A DNA stretch of 64,000 bases, taken from contig NZ_JALQEM010000013.1 in NCBI RefSeq assembly GCF_023630705.1, positions 1 to 64,000 of the forward strand. The letters are read 5' to 3'. Below are positions 52,940-63,764 of this stretch, piece by piece. The stretch's first letter is position 1; each line of letters opens with the position of its first letter. A program made the position numbers and the translations under genes. The notes beneath the pieces are model-generated. The model was not told the DNA's origin. It saw only the letters and a list, made by a program, of their open reading frames with translations, and searched no databases. Origin of the DNA: Caballeronia sp. GAFFF1. Its GTDB lineage: Bacteria > Pseudomonadota > Gammaproteobacteria > Burkholderiales > Burkholderiaceae.

Positions 52940-55363
52940 ATGTCAGGAACCCAACTCCTCCCGCAGGAACGCATCACGTTGCCGCTGCTCCCGCTGCGCG
53001 ACGTAGTCGTGTTCCCGCACATGGTGATTCCGCTCTTCGTTGGGCGGCCCAAGTCGATCAAGGCACTCGAAGCCGCGATGGAAGGCGGCAAGCACATCAT
53101 GCTCGTCGCCCAGAAAACGGCGGCGAAAGATGAGCCGACCGAAAAAGACATGTACGAAGTGGGATGTGTCGCCAACATCCTGCAAATGCTGAAGCTGCCG
53201 GACGGCACCGTGAAAGTGCTCGTCGAAGGCTTGCAGCGCGCTAAAACGCTCTCGATCGAAGAGCAGGAAACGCAGTTCTCCTGTGACGTGATGCCGCTCG
53301 AACCGGACCACGCCGACAGCGCCGAGACTGAAGCCCTGCGCCGCGCGATCGTTTCGCAGTTCGATCAGTACGTGAAGCTCAACAAGAAGATTCCGCCGGA
53401 GATCCTGACCTCGCTGTCGGGTATCGACGAGGCGGGTCGTCTGGCTGACACCATCGCCGCGCATCTGCCGCTCAAGCTCGACCAGAAGCAGCACATCCTC
53501 GAGATGTTCCCGGTCATCGAGCGGCTGGAGCACCTCCTTGCGCAGCTCGAAGCGGAAATTGACATCCTGCAGGTTGAAAAGCGCATCCGTGGACGCGTCA
53601 AGCGCCAGATGGAGAAGAGCCAGCGCGAGTACTACCTGAACGAACAAGTCAAGGCCATCCAGAAGGAACTGGGCGAAGGCGAAGAGGGCGCGGATCTCGA
53701 AGAACTCGAGAAGCGCATCGCCGCCGCGCGCATGCCGAAGGAAGCCAAGAAGAAGGCCGACGCCGAACTCAAGAAGTTGAAGCTGATGTCGCCGATGTCC
53801 GCGGAAGCGACCGTCGTGCGCAACTACATCGACACGCTGATCGGCTTGCCGTGGCGCAAGAAGAGCAAGGTCAACAACGACCTCTCGAACGCCGAACGCG
53901 TGCTGGATGAAGACCACTTCGGCCTCGAAAAGGTCAAGGAACGCATTCTGGAATATCTCGCGGTTCAGCAACGCGTCGAGAAGGTGAAAGCGCCGATTCT
54001 CTGCCTCGTCGGGCCTCCGGGCGTCGGCAAGACCTCGCTCGGGCAGTCCATCGCCCGCGCGACGAACCGTAAGTTCGTGCGCATGGCGCTGGGCGGCGTG
54101 CATGACGAGTCAGAGATTCGCGGCCACCGTCGCACGTATATCGGCTCGATGCCGGGCAAGATTTTGCAAAGCCTGGCGAAGGTCGGCGTGCGCAATCCGC
54201 TCTTCCTGCTCGACGAAGTCGACAAGATGGGCATGGATTTCCGTGGCGATCCGGCTTCTGCGCTGCTCGAAGTGCTCGACCCGGAACAGAACCATACGTT
54301 CGCGGACCACTACATCGAAGTGGACTTCGACCTGTCGGACGTGATGTTCGTCGCTACGTCGAACTCGCTGAACATTCCGCCGCCGCTGCTCGACCGGATG
54401 GAAGTGATTCGCCTCTCGGGCTACACCGAGGACGAGAAGGTCAGCATCGCGCAGCGTTATCTGCTGCCGAAGCAGAAGCGCAACAACGGCCTGAAGGAAG
54501 GCGAGATCGAGGTGGCGGAGCAGGCTATCCGCGACATCATTCGCTACTACACGCGTGAAGCGGGCGTGCGTTCGCTCGAGCGGGAAGTGTCGAAGATCTG
54601 CCGCAAGGTCGTGAAGATGCTGCTCTTGAAGAAGGCGGAAGGCGCGGTGAAGGTGGACGGTTCGAACCTCGACACGTTCCTCGGCGTGCGCAAGTACGAC
54701 TTCGGTCTCGCCGCGAAGGAAAACCAGATTGGTCAGGTGACGGGTCTCGCGTGGACGGAAGTGGGCGGCGATCTGCTCACGATCGAAGCGGCGGTCATGC
54801 CGGGCAAGGGCGGCGTGATCCGCACGGGTTCGCTCGGCGACGTGATGAAGGAGTCGGTGGAGGCGGCGCGCTCGGTCGTGCGCTCGCGCTCGCGGCGCCT
54901 GGGCATCACGGATGAGTCGTTCGAGAAGAAGGACATCCACATCCACGTGCCCGAAGGCGCGACGCCGAAGGACGGTCCGTCCGCCGGTATCGCGATGACG
55001 ACGGCTTTGGTGTCCGTGTTGACCGGCATTCCGGTGCGCGCGGACGTGGCGATGACCGGCGAAATCACGCTGCGCGGCGAAGTGCTGCCGATCGGCGGGT
55101 TGAAGGAGAAGCTGCTGGCGGCGCATCGCGGCGGCATCAAACTCGTGCTGATCCCGGAAGAGAACACGAAGGATCTGGCCGACATTCCTGACAACGTGAA
55201 GAACGCCATCGAGATCGTGCCGGTTCGCTGGATCGACCGCGTGCTGGAACTGGCGCTGGAACGTCTGCCCGAACCGCTGCCGGAAGAGGAAGCGAAAGCG
55301 ACCCCGGTGGCAGCGGAAGCGCAGAAAGACCAGCCCGCTACGGGCGACGTCGTGAAGCACTGA
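52940..55363 (+). CDS. lon: Lon protease
   Basis: 807 aa. The N-terminal substrate domain (about 12-205) starts [15 protein letters not shown]. The AAA+ domain has Walker [10 protein letters not shown] near 357. The protease domain has the Ser-Lys dyad near residues 681 ([11 protein letters not shown]) and 724 ([14 protein letters not shown]). It degrades damaged and regulatory proteins in the cytoplasm. The short upstream region is AT-rich, but I could not assign a heat-shock promoter with confidence. Confidence 0.98.
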   Translation: MSGTQLLPQERITLPLLPLRDVVVFPHMVIPLFVGRPKSIKALEAAMEGGKHIMLVAQKTAAKDEPTEKDMYEVGCVANILQMLKLPDGTVKVLVEGLQRAKTLSIEEQETQFSCDVMPLEPDHADSAETEALRRAIVSQFDQYVKLNKKIPPEILTSLSGIDEAGRLADTIAAHLPLKLDQKQHILEMFPVIERLEHLLAQLEAEIDILQVEKRIRGRVKRQMEKSQREYYLNEQVKAIQKELGEGEEGADLEELEKRIAAARMPKEAKKKADAELKKLKLMSPMSAEATVVRNYIDTLIGLPWRKKSKVNNDLSNAERVLDEDHFGLEKVKERILEYLAVQQRVEKVKAPILCLVGPPGVGKTSLGQSIARATNRKFVRMALGGVHDESEIRGHRRTYIGSMPGKILQSLAKVGVRNPLFLLDEVDKMGMDFRGDPASALLEVLDPEQNHTFADHYIEVDFDLSDVMFVATSNSLNIPPPLLDRMEVIRLSGYTEDEKVSIAQRYLLPKQKRNNGLKEGEIEVAEQAIRDIIRYYTREAGVRSLEREVSKICRKVVKMLLLKKAEGAVKVDGSNLDTFLGVRKYDFGLAAKENQIGQVTGLAWTEVGGDLLTIEAAVMPGKGGVIRTGSLGDVMKESVEAARSVVRSRSRRLGITDESFEKKDIHIHVPEGATPKDGPSAGIAMTTALVSVLTGIPVRADVAMTGEITLRGEVLPIGGLKEKLLAAHRGGIKLVLIPEENTKDLADIPDNVKNAIEIVPVRWIDRVLELALERLPEPLPEEEAKATPVAAEAQKDQPATGDVVKH

Positions 55364-55383
55364 GCGTCCCAAGGCATCAAACG

Positions 55384-55414
55384 AAACCCGCGGCTTCGTC
55401 CGCGGGTTTTTTTT
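55384..55414 (+). terminator. Rho-independent terminator after lon
   Basis: A 10-bp stem around loop CTTCGT (55384-55409) is followed by a T run reaching 55414. Confidence 0.9.
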
Positions 55415-55584
55415 CGGCAGCCGGTTCTGAATCGCGCGAAGAGGCATTCCAATCGGGCGCAACCCTCGTTGACACGGCAGTTTCGGCTGCGTCTAATGGC
55501 CGCGCATCGGCTCAGGCGCGATGCGGTTCGCTCACGACGGCGAATCAAAACGATTACAACGTGCCATTAGAGATTGGGGAAACA

Positions 55585-55857
55585 ATGAACAAGACGGAAC
55601 TGATCGACCATATCGCGCAGCAAGCCGATATTTCTAAGGCAGCTGCCGGGCGGGCGCTCGAAGCGGTCATCGACGGCGTGCGCGCGACACTGGAGAAGGG
55701 TGATTCGGTGACGCTCGTCGGATTCGGCACCTTCGCGGTAGGCGAGCGCGTCGCCCGCACGGGCCGCGATCCGCGCACGGGCGCGGCGATCACCATCGAA
55801 GCGGCAAAAATTCCCAAGTTCCGCGCTGGAAAAGCGCTGAAGGATGCGCTAAACTAG
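55585..55857 (+). CDS. hupB: HU-type nucleoid protein
   Basis: 90 aa from the ATG at 55585 (TTGGGGAAACA upstream). It is a histone-like DNA-bending protein. Typical blocks are [28 protein letters not shown] and the arm [14 protein letters not shown], ending [14 protein letters not shown]. The lon-hupB order is conserved in proteobacteria. Two tRNA genes follow on the same strand, and no terminator is seen before them, so they may share a transcript. Confidence 0.97.
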   Translation: MNKTELIDHIAQQADISKAAAGRALEAVIDGVRATLEKGDSVTLVGFGTFAVGERVARTGRDPRTGAAITIEAAKIPKFRAGKALKDALN

Positions 55858-55916
55858 CTGACTCGCTGGGAACGGTGCAATTCACCGGTTCTTCTGTTCC
55901 AGCCGAACAGAAATCC

Positions 55917-55992
55917 GGGTGCTTAGCTCAGTTGGTAGAGCGGCGCCCTTACAAGGCGTAGGTCGGGAGTTCGAGCCTCTCAGCACCCACCA
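55917..55992 (+). tRNA. tRNA-Val (anticodon UAC)
   Basis: 76 nt with encoded CCA. Acceptor GGGTGCT pairs with AGCACCC, the D-loop has AGTTGGTAGA and the T-loop GTTCGAGCC. The anticodon loop CTTACAA gives UAC. Confidence 0.97.
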
Positions 55993-56034
55993 CTTCCAGC
56001 GGCACGCAGTACATTGATGCAGTAGCAGCACCCA

Positions 56035-56111
56035 GGAGCGGTAGTTCAGTCGGTTAGAATACCGGCCTGTCACGCCGGGGGTCGCGGGTTCGAGTCCCGT
56101 CCGCTCCGCCA
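56035..56111 (+). tRNA. tRNA-Asp (anticodon GUC)
   Basis: 77 nt with encoded CCA. Acceptor GGAGCGG pairs with CCGCTCC. The anticodon loop CTGTCAC gives GUC. It lies 42 bp after tRNA-Val, so both are probably cut from one precursor. Confidence 0.97.
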
Positions 56112-56123
56112 AGAACGACTGGA

Positions 56124-56160
56124 AATCCCGCAAGCTTCGCGGCTTGCGGGATTTTTATTT
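56124..56160 (+). terminator. Terminator after the tRNA pair
   Basis: A 12-bp perfect stem (56124-56135 with 56142-56153) is followed by TTTATTTT-like sequence. It lies 12 bp past tRNA-Asp. Confidence 0.88.
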
Positions 56161-56354
56161 TCGACGCCTTTGTTTAAGCATCCTAATGATTCTGAAGTTG
56201 CAGTCCACGCAACGATTCAGGCGAGGATGAGACATCGCGCGTCGATCAAACGAAAGATCGCCGCATCAAAAAGCGCAAAACACCGCCGGCTTTCGCCTTT
56301 TCCCCTCCCGCTGTTGTAATATCGAGCGTTTTGTCTAACCTCGCAGCGCAACGC

Positions 56355-58280
56355 ATGCTCGACTTCTTCCGCAACCACCAGCGCCTGATGATGGCCCTGC
56401 TGATTCTCATCATCGTGCCCGGACTGGGTATCGTCGGGATTCAGGGCTTCAGCAACTTCTTCGACGAAAGCGCCTACGTCGCCAGCGTGAACGGTCACAA
56501 GATCACGCGCGCCGAATATGAAAGCGCCTTCCGGCAGCAAGTCGACCGCGCCCGCGCCATGCTCGGCGCGCAGTTCGATCCCAAAATGTTCGACTCGCCC
56601 GAAACGCGCAGCGCGATGGTGAACAGCCTCGTGCAGCAACGCGTGATGGCCGACGAAACCCAGCGCCTGCACCTCACGGCTTCGGACGACGCCGTGCGCC
56701 GCGCGCTGCTGTCCGATCCGGGCATTGCGTCGCTGCGCAAGCCGGACGGCACCATCGACCTCGACCGTTACAAGCAGCTTCTCGCCCTGCAGGGCATGAC
56801 GCCCGCGCAATACGACGAACGCATGCGCTACACGATTGCGAATGACCAGATTCCGTCGAGCATTCAGCAGAGCGCGTTCACGTCGAAGTCGCTCGCGCAG
56901 AACCTGACGGAACTGGCCGAGCAGCGCCGGTCGGTGCAGGGCCTGTCGCTGCGCAGCGCGGACTACACGGCGAAGGTCCAGCCGACCGACGCGCAACTGC
57001 ATGCTTACTACGACGCGCATCGCAACGCATTCGCGACGCCCGAGACGGCGACGATCCAGTATCTCCTGCTGTCCCCGGCCACGCTCGCGGCGGCATCGAA
57101 GCCGAGCGACGCGGACCTCAAGAAGTTCTACGACGACAACATACAGCGTTACCGCACGCAGGGCGAAGCGCGCGCGAGCCACATTCTGATCAACGCGCCG
57201 AAGGATGCCAGCGCCGCCGACAAGGCCAAGGCGAAACAGAAGGCCGAAGCGCTGCTCGCGCAAGTGAAGGCGCATCCGGATCAGTTCGCGGATATCGCCA
57301 AGAAGAATTCGGATGACCAGGGCTCGGCCGACAAGGGCGGCGATCTCGGTTACTTCGCGCCCGGCCAGATCGCGGGCGGCAAGGCATTCGACGACGCCGC
57401 GTTCAGCCTGAAGAAGGGCGAGGTCAGCAACATCGTCGAATCGGACTTCGGCTATCACATCATTCAGGCGACGGATGTGAAGCCCGCCGCGACGAAGCCG
57501 TTCGAGGAAGTGAAGGGCGCCGTCGCGAAGGACTATGCCGCGCAGCAGGGCTCGAAGGGCTTCGCGGACAGCGCGCAGGGCTTCACGGACCTCGTCTACG
57601 AGAAAGAGAAGTCGCTGCAGCCCGCCGCCGACAAGTACAAGCTGACCATCCAGACCGCCACGGTCGGGCCGAAGCCGAATCCGCAGTTGCCGCCGGACAA
57701 TCCGCTCAACAACGCGAAGTTCCTCGCGGCCGTGTTCGCGCCGGATTCGGTGAAGCAGCACTACAACACGCAGGCAATCGATGTGGGCAACAACACGCTG
57801 ATCGCGGCTCGCGTGACCGACTACAAGGCGCCTACGGTGCCCGCGTTCGATGCCGTGAAGGATGCGGTGCGCACCAAGGTCGTCGCGGAACAAGCTGCGT
57901 CGCTCGCGCACAAGGAAGGCGAGGCGAAGCTCGCGGAACTGCAGAAGTCGAAGTCAGCGGACGGGTTCACGTCGGCCGTCACGGTCTCGCGCAACGACGC
58001 GCAAGGCTTGCCGCCGGCCGCGCTCGCGGCGATTTTCAAGGCGGACGCATCGAAACTGCCGGCGTATGTGGGCGTCGATCTGGGCGCGGACGGCTACGCC
58101 ATTTATCGCGTGAACGGAATCGAGAAGGCCGCTCCGGTCGCAGCGGACCGCCTCGCGGGCGCGCAGCAGCAGATCGCGCAAGTCTACGGGCAGGCTGAAA
58201 CGGAAGCCTATATCGACTCGCTGAAGGCCCGCTCGAAGGTCAAGCTGAGCGCGGCGCCTGCGCCGTCCGCGAACGAGTAA
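56355..58280 (+). CDS. ppiD: PpiD-type periplasmic foldase (SurA_N plus PpiC domain)
   Basis: 641 aa from the ATG at 56355 (MLDFFRNHQRL). One N-terminal transmembrane helix (about 11-32) anchors it facing the periplasm. A SurA-like N-terminal chaperone region follows. The parvulin domain (about 275-375) begins RASHILINAP and includes GGDLGYFAPGQI and ESDFGYHIIQ. PpiD works near the SecYEG exit helping exported proteins fold. A TTG start 24 bp earlier is possible but less likely. It ends at a strong hairpin. Confidence 0.94.
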   Translation: MLDFFRNHQRLMMALLILIIVPGLGIVGIQGFSNFFDESAYVASVNGHKITRAEYESAFRQQVDRARAMLGAQFDPKMFDSPETRSAMVNSLVQQRVMADETQRLHLTASDDAVRRALLSDPGIASLRKPDGTIDLDRYKQLLALQGMTPAQYDERMRYTIANDQIPSSIQQSAFTSKSLAQNLTELAEQRRSVQGLSLRSADYTAKVQPTDAQLHAYYDAHRNAFATPETATIQYLLLSPATLAAASKPSDADLKKFYDDNIQRYRTQGEARASHILINAPKDASAADKAKAKQKAEALLAQVKAHPDQFADIAKKNSDDQGSADKGGDLGYFAPGQIAGGKAFDDAAFSLKKGEVSNIVESDFGYHIIQATDVKPAATKPFEEVKGAVAKDYAAQQGSKGFADSAQGFTDLVYEKEKSLQPAADKYKLTIQTATVGPKPNPQLPPDNPLNNAKFLAAVFAPDSVKQHYNTQAIDVGNNTLIAARVTDYKAPTVPAFDAVKDAVRTKVVAEQAASLAHKEGEAKLAELQKSKSADGFTSAVTVSRNDAQGLPPAALAAIFKADASKLPAYVGVDLGADGYAIYRVNGIEKAAPVAADRLAGAQQQIAQVYGQAETEAYIDSLKARSKVKLSAAPAPSANE

Positions 58281-58301
58281 GCATCTAAAGCGTCGCTCAC
58301 G

Positions 58302-58337
58302 AAAAAAGCCCCCGCGTCCGAAAGGAGCGGGGGCTTT
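58302..58337. terminator. Bidirectional terminator between ppiD and the small lipoprotein gene
   Basis: An 11-bp stem (58305-58315 with 58327-58337) is extended by a 3-bp inner stem and a GAAA loop. A6 on the left and TTT on the right let it serve both convergent genes. Confidence 0.88.
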
Positions 58338-58403
58338 GTCTTGGCGGTGATCCGCGAATCAGTTGCCTGCGGTGTCTCGGCACATCACAGACGGAGAGCC
58401 GAA

Positions 58404-58745
58404 TTACAGGCAGCCTTGAATGTCGCCGGTCGCGTCGCTGCCGGCTGCGCCCGAGGCGCGGAAGCCGACCCACGTACCCGGACCGGACCACGACGGACGC
58501 ACCACGGCCGCCGCGCCGTTAGGCGGCTGCTGGCCCGGAACGAACACGTCGACGGCCTGATCGTTCGCGAGCGTGTCTTGCGAAATCACCTGTTGCTGCG
58601 ACTTCGTCGCCCACTGCTGAGAGATGCATTGCGCGACCACCTTCGGCGCCTTCTGGCTCGTGCCGACTTGCTGCACGCCGGCAGGCGGTTGCGCAGCACA
58701 GGCAGAGATCGCAACGGTCAATGCGAGCAAGGGGAAATATTTCAC
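58404..58745 (-). CDS. Small lipoprotein of unknown function
   Basis: 113 aa. The N-terminus MKYFPLLALTVAISACAAQ has a lipobox with Cys16. The mature part is short and has two further cysteines (AQCISQQ and the terminal DIQGCL) that could form a disulfide. I do not recognise the family. GGAGG lies just upstream of the ATG at 58745. It converges on ppiD, sharing its terminator. Confidence 0.82.
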   Translation of the reverse strand: MKYFPLLALTVAISACAAQPPAGVQQVGTSQKAPKVVAQCISQQWATKSQQQVISQDTLANDQAVDVFVPGQQPPNGAAAVVRPSWSGPGTWVGFRASGAAGSDATGDIQGCL

Positions 58746-58862
58746 GTGACCTCCTTGTAGAGTCGCTCGATGTCGAGCGGGTTATAAGAGTGACGCGAGA
58801 GTCTGATGACTGAATCCTGGCCGCGTTCCGCGCTTTTCCAGGCACTACGGCGCTTGCGTCCG

Positions 58863-59540
58863 CTATTGCGACGCGCTTGCGCCCAGCAAGGGTTTCAACG
58901 TCGGCCAGACATTGTTCAATAGCAAGGCTTGCGCCTGAGCCGTCGGATGAATCTGGTCGGCCTGGAACATCGAGGGCTTGTCTTCGATGCCGGCGAGCAG
59001 GAACGGCACGAGCGCGACATGCTTGTCTTTCGCGATCCGCTCATACACCGCGTGGAACTTTTGCGAATAGTCCGGGCCGTAATTGGGCGGCACATACATG
59101 CCGATGAGCAGCACCTTCGCATGCGCCGCCTGCGACGCGTCGACGATGCCGCGAAGGTTCGCCTCCGTGGTTGCGAGCGGCACGCCGCGAAGCGCATCGT
59201 TGGCGCCGAGTTCGACGATGACGACCGACGGCTTGATGCGCGCGAGCACGGCGGTGAGCCGGGCGCGTCCGCCGCTCGTGGTGTCGCCGCTGATGCTCGA
59301 ATTGGCGACGCTATAATCGAGGCGCTCTTTACTCAGCCGCTCGCGCAACAGCGCGACCCAGCCGGTATCGCGCGGCAGGCCGTATTCCGCCGACAGACTG
59401 TCGCCCAGCACGACGATGGCGGGCTTCGCCTGCGCATCGGCAACCTGAGCATGCGAGAAAGCGGCCGCCGACAACATCATGCTCGCGATCGCAGCCTTCA
59501 CGAAGCCGCGCGCGCTCCAGTTCTTATTCAAGGTGTCCAT
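58863..59540 (-). CDS. tesA: TesA-type SGNH esterase / acyl-CoA thioesterase I
   Basis: 225 aa from the ATG at 59540. A signal peptide (about 1-31, ending FSHA) directs it to the periplasm. SGNH motifs are GDSLSAEYGL with Ser48, the Gly and Asn blocks ISGDTTSGG and LGANDALRG, and the C-terminal DQIHPT with Asp and His. Such enzymes hydrolyse acyl-CoA, lysophospholipid and arylester substrates. The start codon shares the palindrome CATG (59538-59541) with the divergent ybbA start. There is no clear ribosome site for this strand. Confidence 0.92.
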   Translation of the reverse strand: MDTLNKNWSARGFVKAAIASMMLSAAAFSHAQVADAQAKPAIVVLGDSLSAEYGLPRDTGWVALLRERLSKERLDYSVANSSISGDTTSGGRARLTAVLARIKPSVVIVELGANDALRGVPLATTEANLRGIVDASQAAHAKVLLIGMYVPPNYGPDYSQKFHAVYERIAKDKHVALVPFLLAGIEDKPSMFQADQIHPTAQAQALLLNNVWPTLKPLLGASASQ

Positions 59541-60240
59541 GCAAAACAATATCGAGCCGGTCATCGAAGTTCGGGGATTGAGCAAACGGGTGAAGGACGC
59601 CACGGGCGAGCTGACGATTCTGGACAACATCGACCTGGCCATCGCGAAGGGTAGCAGCGTGGCGATCGTCGGCGCATCCGGATCGGGCAAGTCGACGTTG
59701 CTCGGCTTGCTCGCGGGATTGGACAGCGCGAGCGACGGCTCGGTTCGCCTGCTCGGCAAGGAGCTGTCGGCGCTGAACGAAGACGAGCGCGCCGCGCTCA
59801 GAAGCGGCGCGGTCGGTTTCGTGTTCCAGTCGTTCCAGTTGATGCCGCACCTGACCGCGCTCGAAAACGTCATGCTGCCGCTCGAACTGCGCGCAGAGAT
59901 GCCGCATGGACAGATCGCGCAGCGCGCGCGCTCGCTGCTCGATCAGGTCGGGCTCTCGCAGCGAACCGGGCATTACCCGAAACTGCTTTCGGGCGGGGAA
60001 CAACAGCGCGTTGCGCTCGCGCGCGCCTTCGTCACGCATCCCGCCATTCTTTTCGCCGATGAACCCACCGGCAGTCTCGACGCTGCGACCGGCTACGCGA
60101 TCATCGACCTGATGTTCGAGATGAACGCGCGCAACGGCGCGACGCTCGTGCTCGTCACGCACGACACCGAACTCGCGCAACGCTGCGATGCCACCGTGAC
60201 GATCGAAGCGGGGCGGCTCGTCAACGGTCTCGCGGTCTAG
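59539..60240 (+). CDS. ybbA: YbbA-type ABC ATPase (LolD/MacB-like)
   Basis: 233 aa from the ATG at 59539 (AAGG upstream). Walker [11 protein letters not shown]-loop [17 protein letters not shown], signature LSGGEQQR, and Walker [13 protein letters not shown] are complete. The LolD-like motif [16 protein letters not shown] fits YbbA. In E. coli its permease YbbP is encoded next door; here the next gene is pgi on the other strand, so the permease is missing from the locus or is encoded elsewhere. It is divergent from tesA, as in E. coli. Confidence 0.92.
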   Translation: MQNNIEPVIEVRGLSKRVKDATGELTILDNIDLAIAKGSSVAIVGASGSGKSTLLGLLAGLDSASDGSVRLLGKELSALNEDERAALRSGAVGFVFQSFQLMPHLTALENVMLPLELRAEMPHGQIAQRARSLLDQVGLSQRTGHYPKLLSGGEQQRVALARAFVTHPAILFADEPTGSLDAATGYAIIDLMFEMNARNGATLVLVTHDTELAQRCDATVTIEAGRLVNGLAV

Positions 60241-60245
60241 ACGTG

Positions 60246-60276
60246 AAAACGCCCGCATCGGCGACGATGCGGGCGT
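60246..60276. terminator. Terminator between convergent ybbA and pgi
   Basis: A 12-bp perfect stem (60249-60260 with 60265-60276) with a GCGA loop. A4 on the left gives a T run on the minus strand, so it favours pgi but can act on both. Confidence 0.85.
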
Positions 60277-60305
60277 CGGCAACAACCGCGAAAAGTCCCG
60301 ACGCC

Positions 60306-61928
60306 TCAGCGCTTGAGCGCCTTTCGCGCGCGCTCGATCAACGCGGACGTCGACGAATCGTGCTTGGCCGGATCCACGCTTGCCGCCGTGATATCCGCCT
60401 CGACGACCTTGCCGAGAATCTTGCCCAATTCCACGCCCCACTGGTCGAACGAATTGATGTCCCACACCGTTCCCTGCACCAGCACCTTGTGCTCGTAAAG
60501 CGCGATCAGCGCGCCGAGCGACTGCGGCGTGAGCGCGTCGAGCAGGATGGTCGTCGTCGGCCGGTTGCCGGGGAAACTCAGGTGCGTCGCGAGTTCTTCC
60601 TTGCCGGGACCTGCCACCTTCTTCGCTTCTTCGAGCGTGCGGCCGAGCATCAGCGCCTCGCTCTGCGCGAAGCAGTTTGCGAGCAGTTTCGCGTGATGAT
60701 CAACGAGCGGATGTTCCGGTGTCAGCAGCGCGATGAAGTCGATCGGGATGATGGTCGGCCCTTGGTGCAGCATCTGGAAGAACGCGTGCTGGCCGTTCGT
60801 GCCGGGCTCGCCCCAGATCACGGCGGCGGTCGGGTAATCGACCATGCCGCCGTCGAGCGTCGCGGACTTGCCGTTGCTTTCCATCTCCAGTTGCTGGAGA
60901 TACGACGGCAGATACTCCAGCGCCTGTGAATACGGCGCGACGAGATCGCTTTGCGAGTCGAAGAAGTTGCGATACCAGATGCCGATCATGCCCATCAGCA
61001 CCGGCAGATTCCGCGCGAGCGGCGCGGTGCGGAAATGCTGGTCCATCGCGTCGGCGCCTTGCAGAAGCGCCTCGAAGTTCTGAGGCCCGACCGACAGCAT
61101 GATCGACAGCCCGACCGCCGACCACAGCGAATAGCGCCCGCCGACCCAGTCCCACATCTCGAAGACGTTCTCCTTCGCGATGCCGAACTTCACGACCTCG
61201 GCCGGGTTCGCCGACACGCCGACGAAGTGCTTCGACAATTGATCTTCCGGACAGCCCTGGCTCAGGAACCAGTCGCGCATGGAGTGCGCGTTGGTCATGG
61301 TTTCGAGCGTGGTGAAAGTCTTCGAGACGACGATGGCGAGCGTTTCTTCCGCGTCGATCTGTTGCAGCACGCTGTAAAGATCGGCGCCGTCGACGTTGGA
61401 GACGAAGTGCGTATCCAGTTCCTTCGACGCGAGATGATGCAGCGCGTGCACGACCATCTTCGGCCCGAGATCCGAGCCGCCAATGCCGATGTTCACCACA
61501 TGGCGAATGCGCTTGCCGGTGTAGCCGGTCCACGAACCGTCGCGGACCTTGTCGGCGAACGCGGCCATCTTCGCTTTCTCTTTCTGCACTTGCTCGTGAA
61601 AGGGCGCGTCCGGCGACTGCGCGCGCAGCGCCGTGTGCAGCGCGGCGCGGCCTTCGGTGACGTTCACGGTTTCGCCGGCGAACATCGCGTCGCGGCGCTT
61701 GGTGACGCCGGCTTCTTCGGCGAGCTGGACGAGCAGTTCGAGCGTCGCGTCGCTGATGCGGTTCTTCGAGAAATCGATCGTGAGGCCGCCGCCTTCGAAC
61801 GTCAGGCGCTCGGCGCGCGTCGGCGCCGTGTCGTTTTGCGGCGCGAACCAGTCGCGCAGGCGCTCGCCGGAGATGGCATCGTAGTGCGATTGAAGCGCCG
61901 ACCAGGCAGGGTGCGATTTGAGCGTCAT
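60306..61928 (-). CDS. pgi: Glucose-6-phosphate isomerase
   Basis: 540 aa from the ATG at 61928, the usual length. It interconverts glucose 6-phosphate and fructose 6-phosphate. Signatures: [29 protein letters not shown] (phosphate loop), [15 protein letters not shown] and the C-terminal [17 protein letters not shown] with the active-site Gln/Glu/Lys. The upstream open frame to 62111 is unconserved. It is transcribed alone. Confidence 0.97.
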   Translation of the reverse strand: MTLKSHPAWSALQSHYDAISGERLRDWFAPQNDTAPTRAERLTFEGGGLTIDFSKNRISDATLELLVQLAEEAGVTKRRDAMFAGETVNVTEGRAALHTALRAQSPDAPFHEQVQKEKAKMAAFADKVRDGSWTGYTGKRIRHVVNIGIGGSDLGPKMVVHALHHLASKELDTHFVSNVDGADLYSVLQQIDAEETLAIVVSKTFTTLETMTNAHSMRDWFLSQGCPEDQLSKHFVGVSANPAEVVKFGIAKENVFEMWDWVGGRYSLWSAVGLSIMLSVGPQNFEALLQGADAMDQHFRTAPLARNLPVLMGMIGIWYRNFFDSQSDLVAPYSQALEYLPSYLQQLEMESNGKSATLDGGMVDYPTAAVIWGEPGTNGQHAFFQMLHQGPTIIPIDFIALLTPEHPLVDHHAKLLANCFAQSEALMLGRTLEEAKKVAGPGKEELATHLSFPGNRPTTTILLDALTPQSLGALIALYEHKVLVQGTVWDINSFDQWGVELGKILGKVVEADITAASVDPAKHDSSTSALIERARKALKR

Positions 61929-62124
61929 AGCGGTCTGATAGTCCAGAGTGACAGTGGGAAACGTCCGTGCGGATGCGGTTTGCCGAGGCTGCGTACTGCG
62001 ACCATCGAAGGTTCGTGAACGCGGTGCGTGCCGCCGCGGATGCCCGAATCGAAGCAACGAATCAAAAGGAGTATAGCGACGATGCGTGAATGGATGCTTG
62101 CAAGCCGTCACAAGCCCGGCGGCG

Positions 62125-63678
62125 TTAGCCGTTCGGCGGATAAAACAGGCGGTTGATGAGACCGCGCACCTCGGGCGCGAGTTCGCCCGCCGTAAGCCCA
62201 GCCGGTCCGATGCCGCGACCGGTCAGCGTCTGCGCGGCGAGTCCGTGCAGATAGACGCCCGCGAGCGCCGCTTCGTACTGCGGCAGCTTTTGCGCGAGCA
62301 ATGCGCCGATCAGACCGCCGAGCACGTCGCCGGTGCCGCCCGTCGCGAGTCCCGCGTTGCCGGTCGGGTTCACGGCGACGCGGCCATCCGGCGACGCGAT
62401 CACCGTGCCCGATCCTTTCAACACGACGACAGCCGCGTAGCGCGCGCAAAGCTGGCGCGCCGCGGCGATGCGGTCCGCCTGCACGGCTTTCGCGTCGGAT
62501 TGCAGAAGCCGCGCGGCCTCCAGCGGATGCGGCGTCAGCACGCACGGATCGCCCGCGCGGCCGCGCGCCGCGACTTCGCCGGCCAGCGCGTCGTCCGTCG
62601 CGACGAGATTGAGCGCGTCGGCATCGAGCAGCTTCGGCATGTCGAGCTTGAGCACATCGGCGAGCACGCGCTTCGCGCGATCCGTCTTCCCCATGCCGCA
62701 GCCGATGGCGAGCGCATCCGTCTTGTCGAGCGCGAAGCCGTCGACGTGATGCAGCATCAGTTCGGGATGCGGCGGGTCGTAGGGCGGGCCGCCTTCGCCC
62801 AGAAATGCGACGTGGACTTTGCCCGCGCCCGCATAGAGCGCCATGCGCGCCGCGAGGATGGGCGCGCCGCACATGCCCGTTTCGCCGCCGACGACGGCCA
62901 GCGTGCCGAACGTGCCCTTGTTGGTCGCGAAGTCGCGCGGCGGCAGGCTCGCCCGGAAGAGCGATGTCGCGTTGAGCATGATCGCAGGCGCGGCGGGCGG
63001 CTCCACGTCCAGCGTCGCGACGTGCAGCGTGCCGCACAGATCGCGGCCGAGCGCGGTGATGAGGCCCGGCTTTGCGCCGATGAAGGTGACCGTCGTGTTC
63101 GCGCGCAGCGCCTCGCCACCGCCGACGGGCGCGCCGGTATCGCTGTCGAGGCCGCTCGGCACATCGAGCGCGAGCACGCGGCCGGACTGCTGCGCGCGGC
63201 GCGACATGCGCGCGGCCAGCGTCGCAAAGACGCCATCGAGCGGGCGCGTGAGTCCGATGCCGAACATGCCGTCGACGAGCCAGCCGAAACCGTCGAACGA
63301 GGGGGGCGGGTCGCTCTCCATCGGCACGCCGGCCGCCTGCGCGGCATCGAGCGCCCAGCGCGCGTCGTCGGGTTTGACGGCTATCGGCATGCAGACCTGG
63401 ACGGCCACGCCCGCGCGGTGCAGATGCTCGGCGACCACGAGGGCATCGCCGCCGTTATTGCCGGGGCCGGCCGCGATCCACACGGGCAGCGCGCAGGCGT
63501 CCGGATCACGGGAGAGCGCATCGAGCAGATACTGCGCGGCGGCCGCGCCCGCGCGCGCCATCAGCGTGTGCGGCGGCAGCGCGGCGGCGGCTCGCGCTTC
63601 GAGACTGCGCAGCTCCGCGAGCGTGTAGAGCGGGAGCGCGTCGTCGTCGGGCGTAAAGTAGGAAGCGGATGCGGTCAT
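62125..63678 (-). CDS. nnr: Bifunctional NAD(P)H-hydrate epimerase / ADP-dependent dehydratase
   Basis: 517 aa. The N-terminal YjeF epimerase domain (about 15-230) has the loop [13 protein letters not shown]. The C-terminal ribokinase-like dehydratase domain (about 235-510) has [25 protein letters not shown], and [20 protein letters not shown] with the catalytic Asp. It repairs hydrated NAD(P)H, a metabolic damage product. It follows the dadA-like gene on the same strand after an 11-bp repeat. Confidence 0.95.
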   Translation of the reverse strand: MTASASYFTPDDDALPLYTLAELRSLEARAAAALPPHTLMARAGAAAAQYLLDALSRDPDACALPVWIAAGPGNNGGDALVVAEHLHRAGVAVQVCMPIAVKPDDARWALDAAQAAGVPMESDPPPSFDGFGWLVDGMFGIGLTRPLDGVFATLAARMSRRAQQSGRVLALDVPSGLDSDTGAPVGGGEALRANTTVTFIGAKPGLITALGRDLCGTLHVATLDVEPPAAPAIMLNATSLFRASLPPRDFATNKGTFGTLAVVGGETGMCGAPILAARMALYAGAGKVHVAFLGEGGPPYDPPHPELMLHHVDGFALDKTDALAIGCGMGKTDRAKRVLADVLKLDMPKLLDADALNLVATDDALAGEVAARGRAGDPCVLTPHPLEAARLLQSDAKAVQADRIAAARQLCARYAAVVVLKGSGTVIASPDGRVAVNPTGNAGLATGGTGDVLGGLIGALLAQKLPQYEAALAGVYLHGLAAQTLTGRGIGPAGLTAGELAPEVRGLINRLFYPPNG

Positions 63679-63764
63679 GGTGGCGCGAACGAAGGGTCGG
63701 CAAAGAAGGCAAAAGCGTTCCGGCTCGCACCCTTCATGCCACGCCGCGCCGGGCGGGCGACTCG

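Noticed and set aside
56035..56111. tRNA-Asp as an integration site with an adjacent island
   Set aside because: No integrase or direct repeat follows; the next gene is the expected ppiD.
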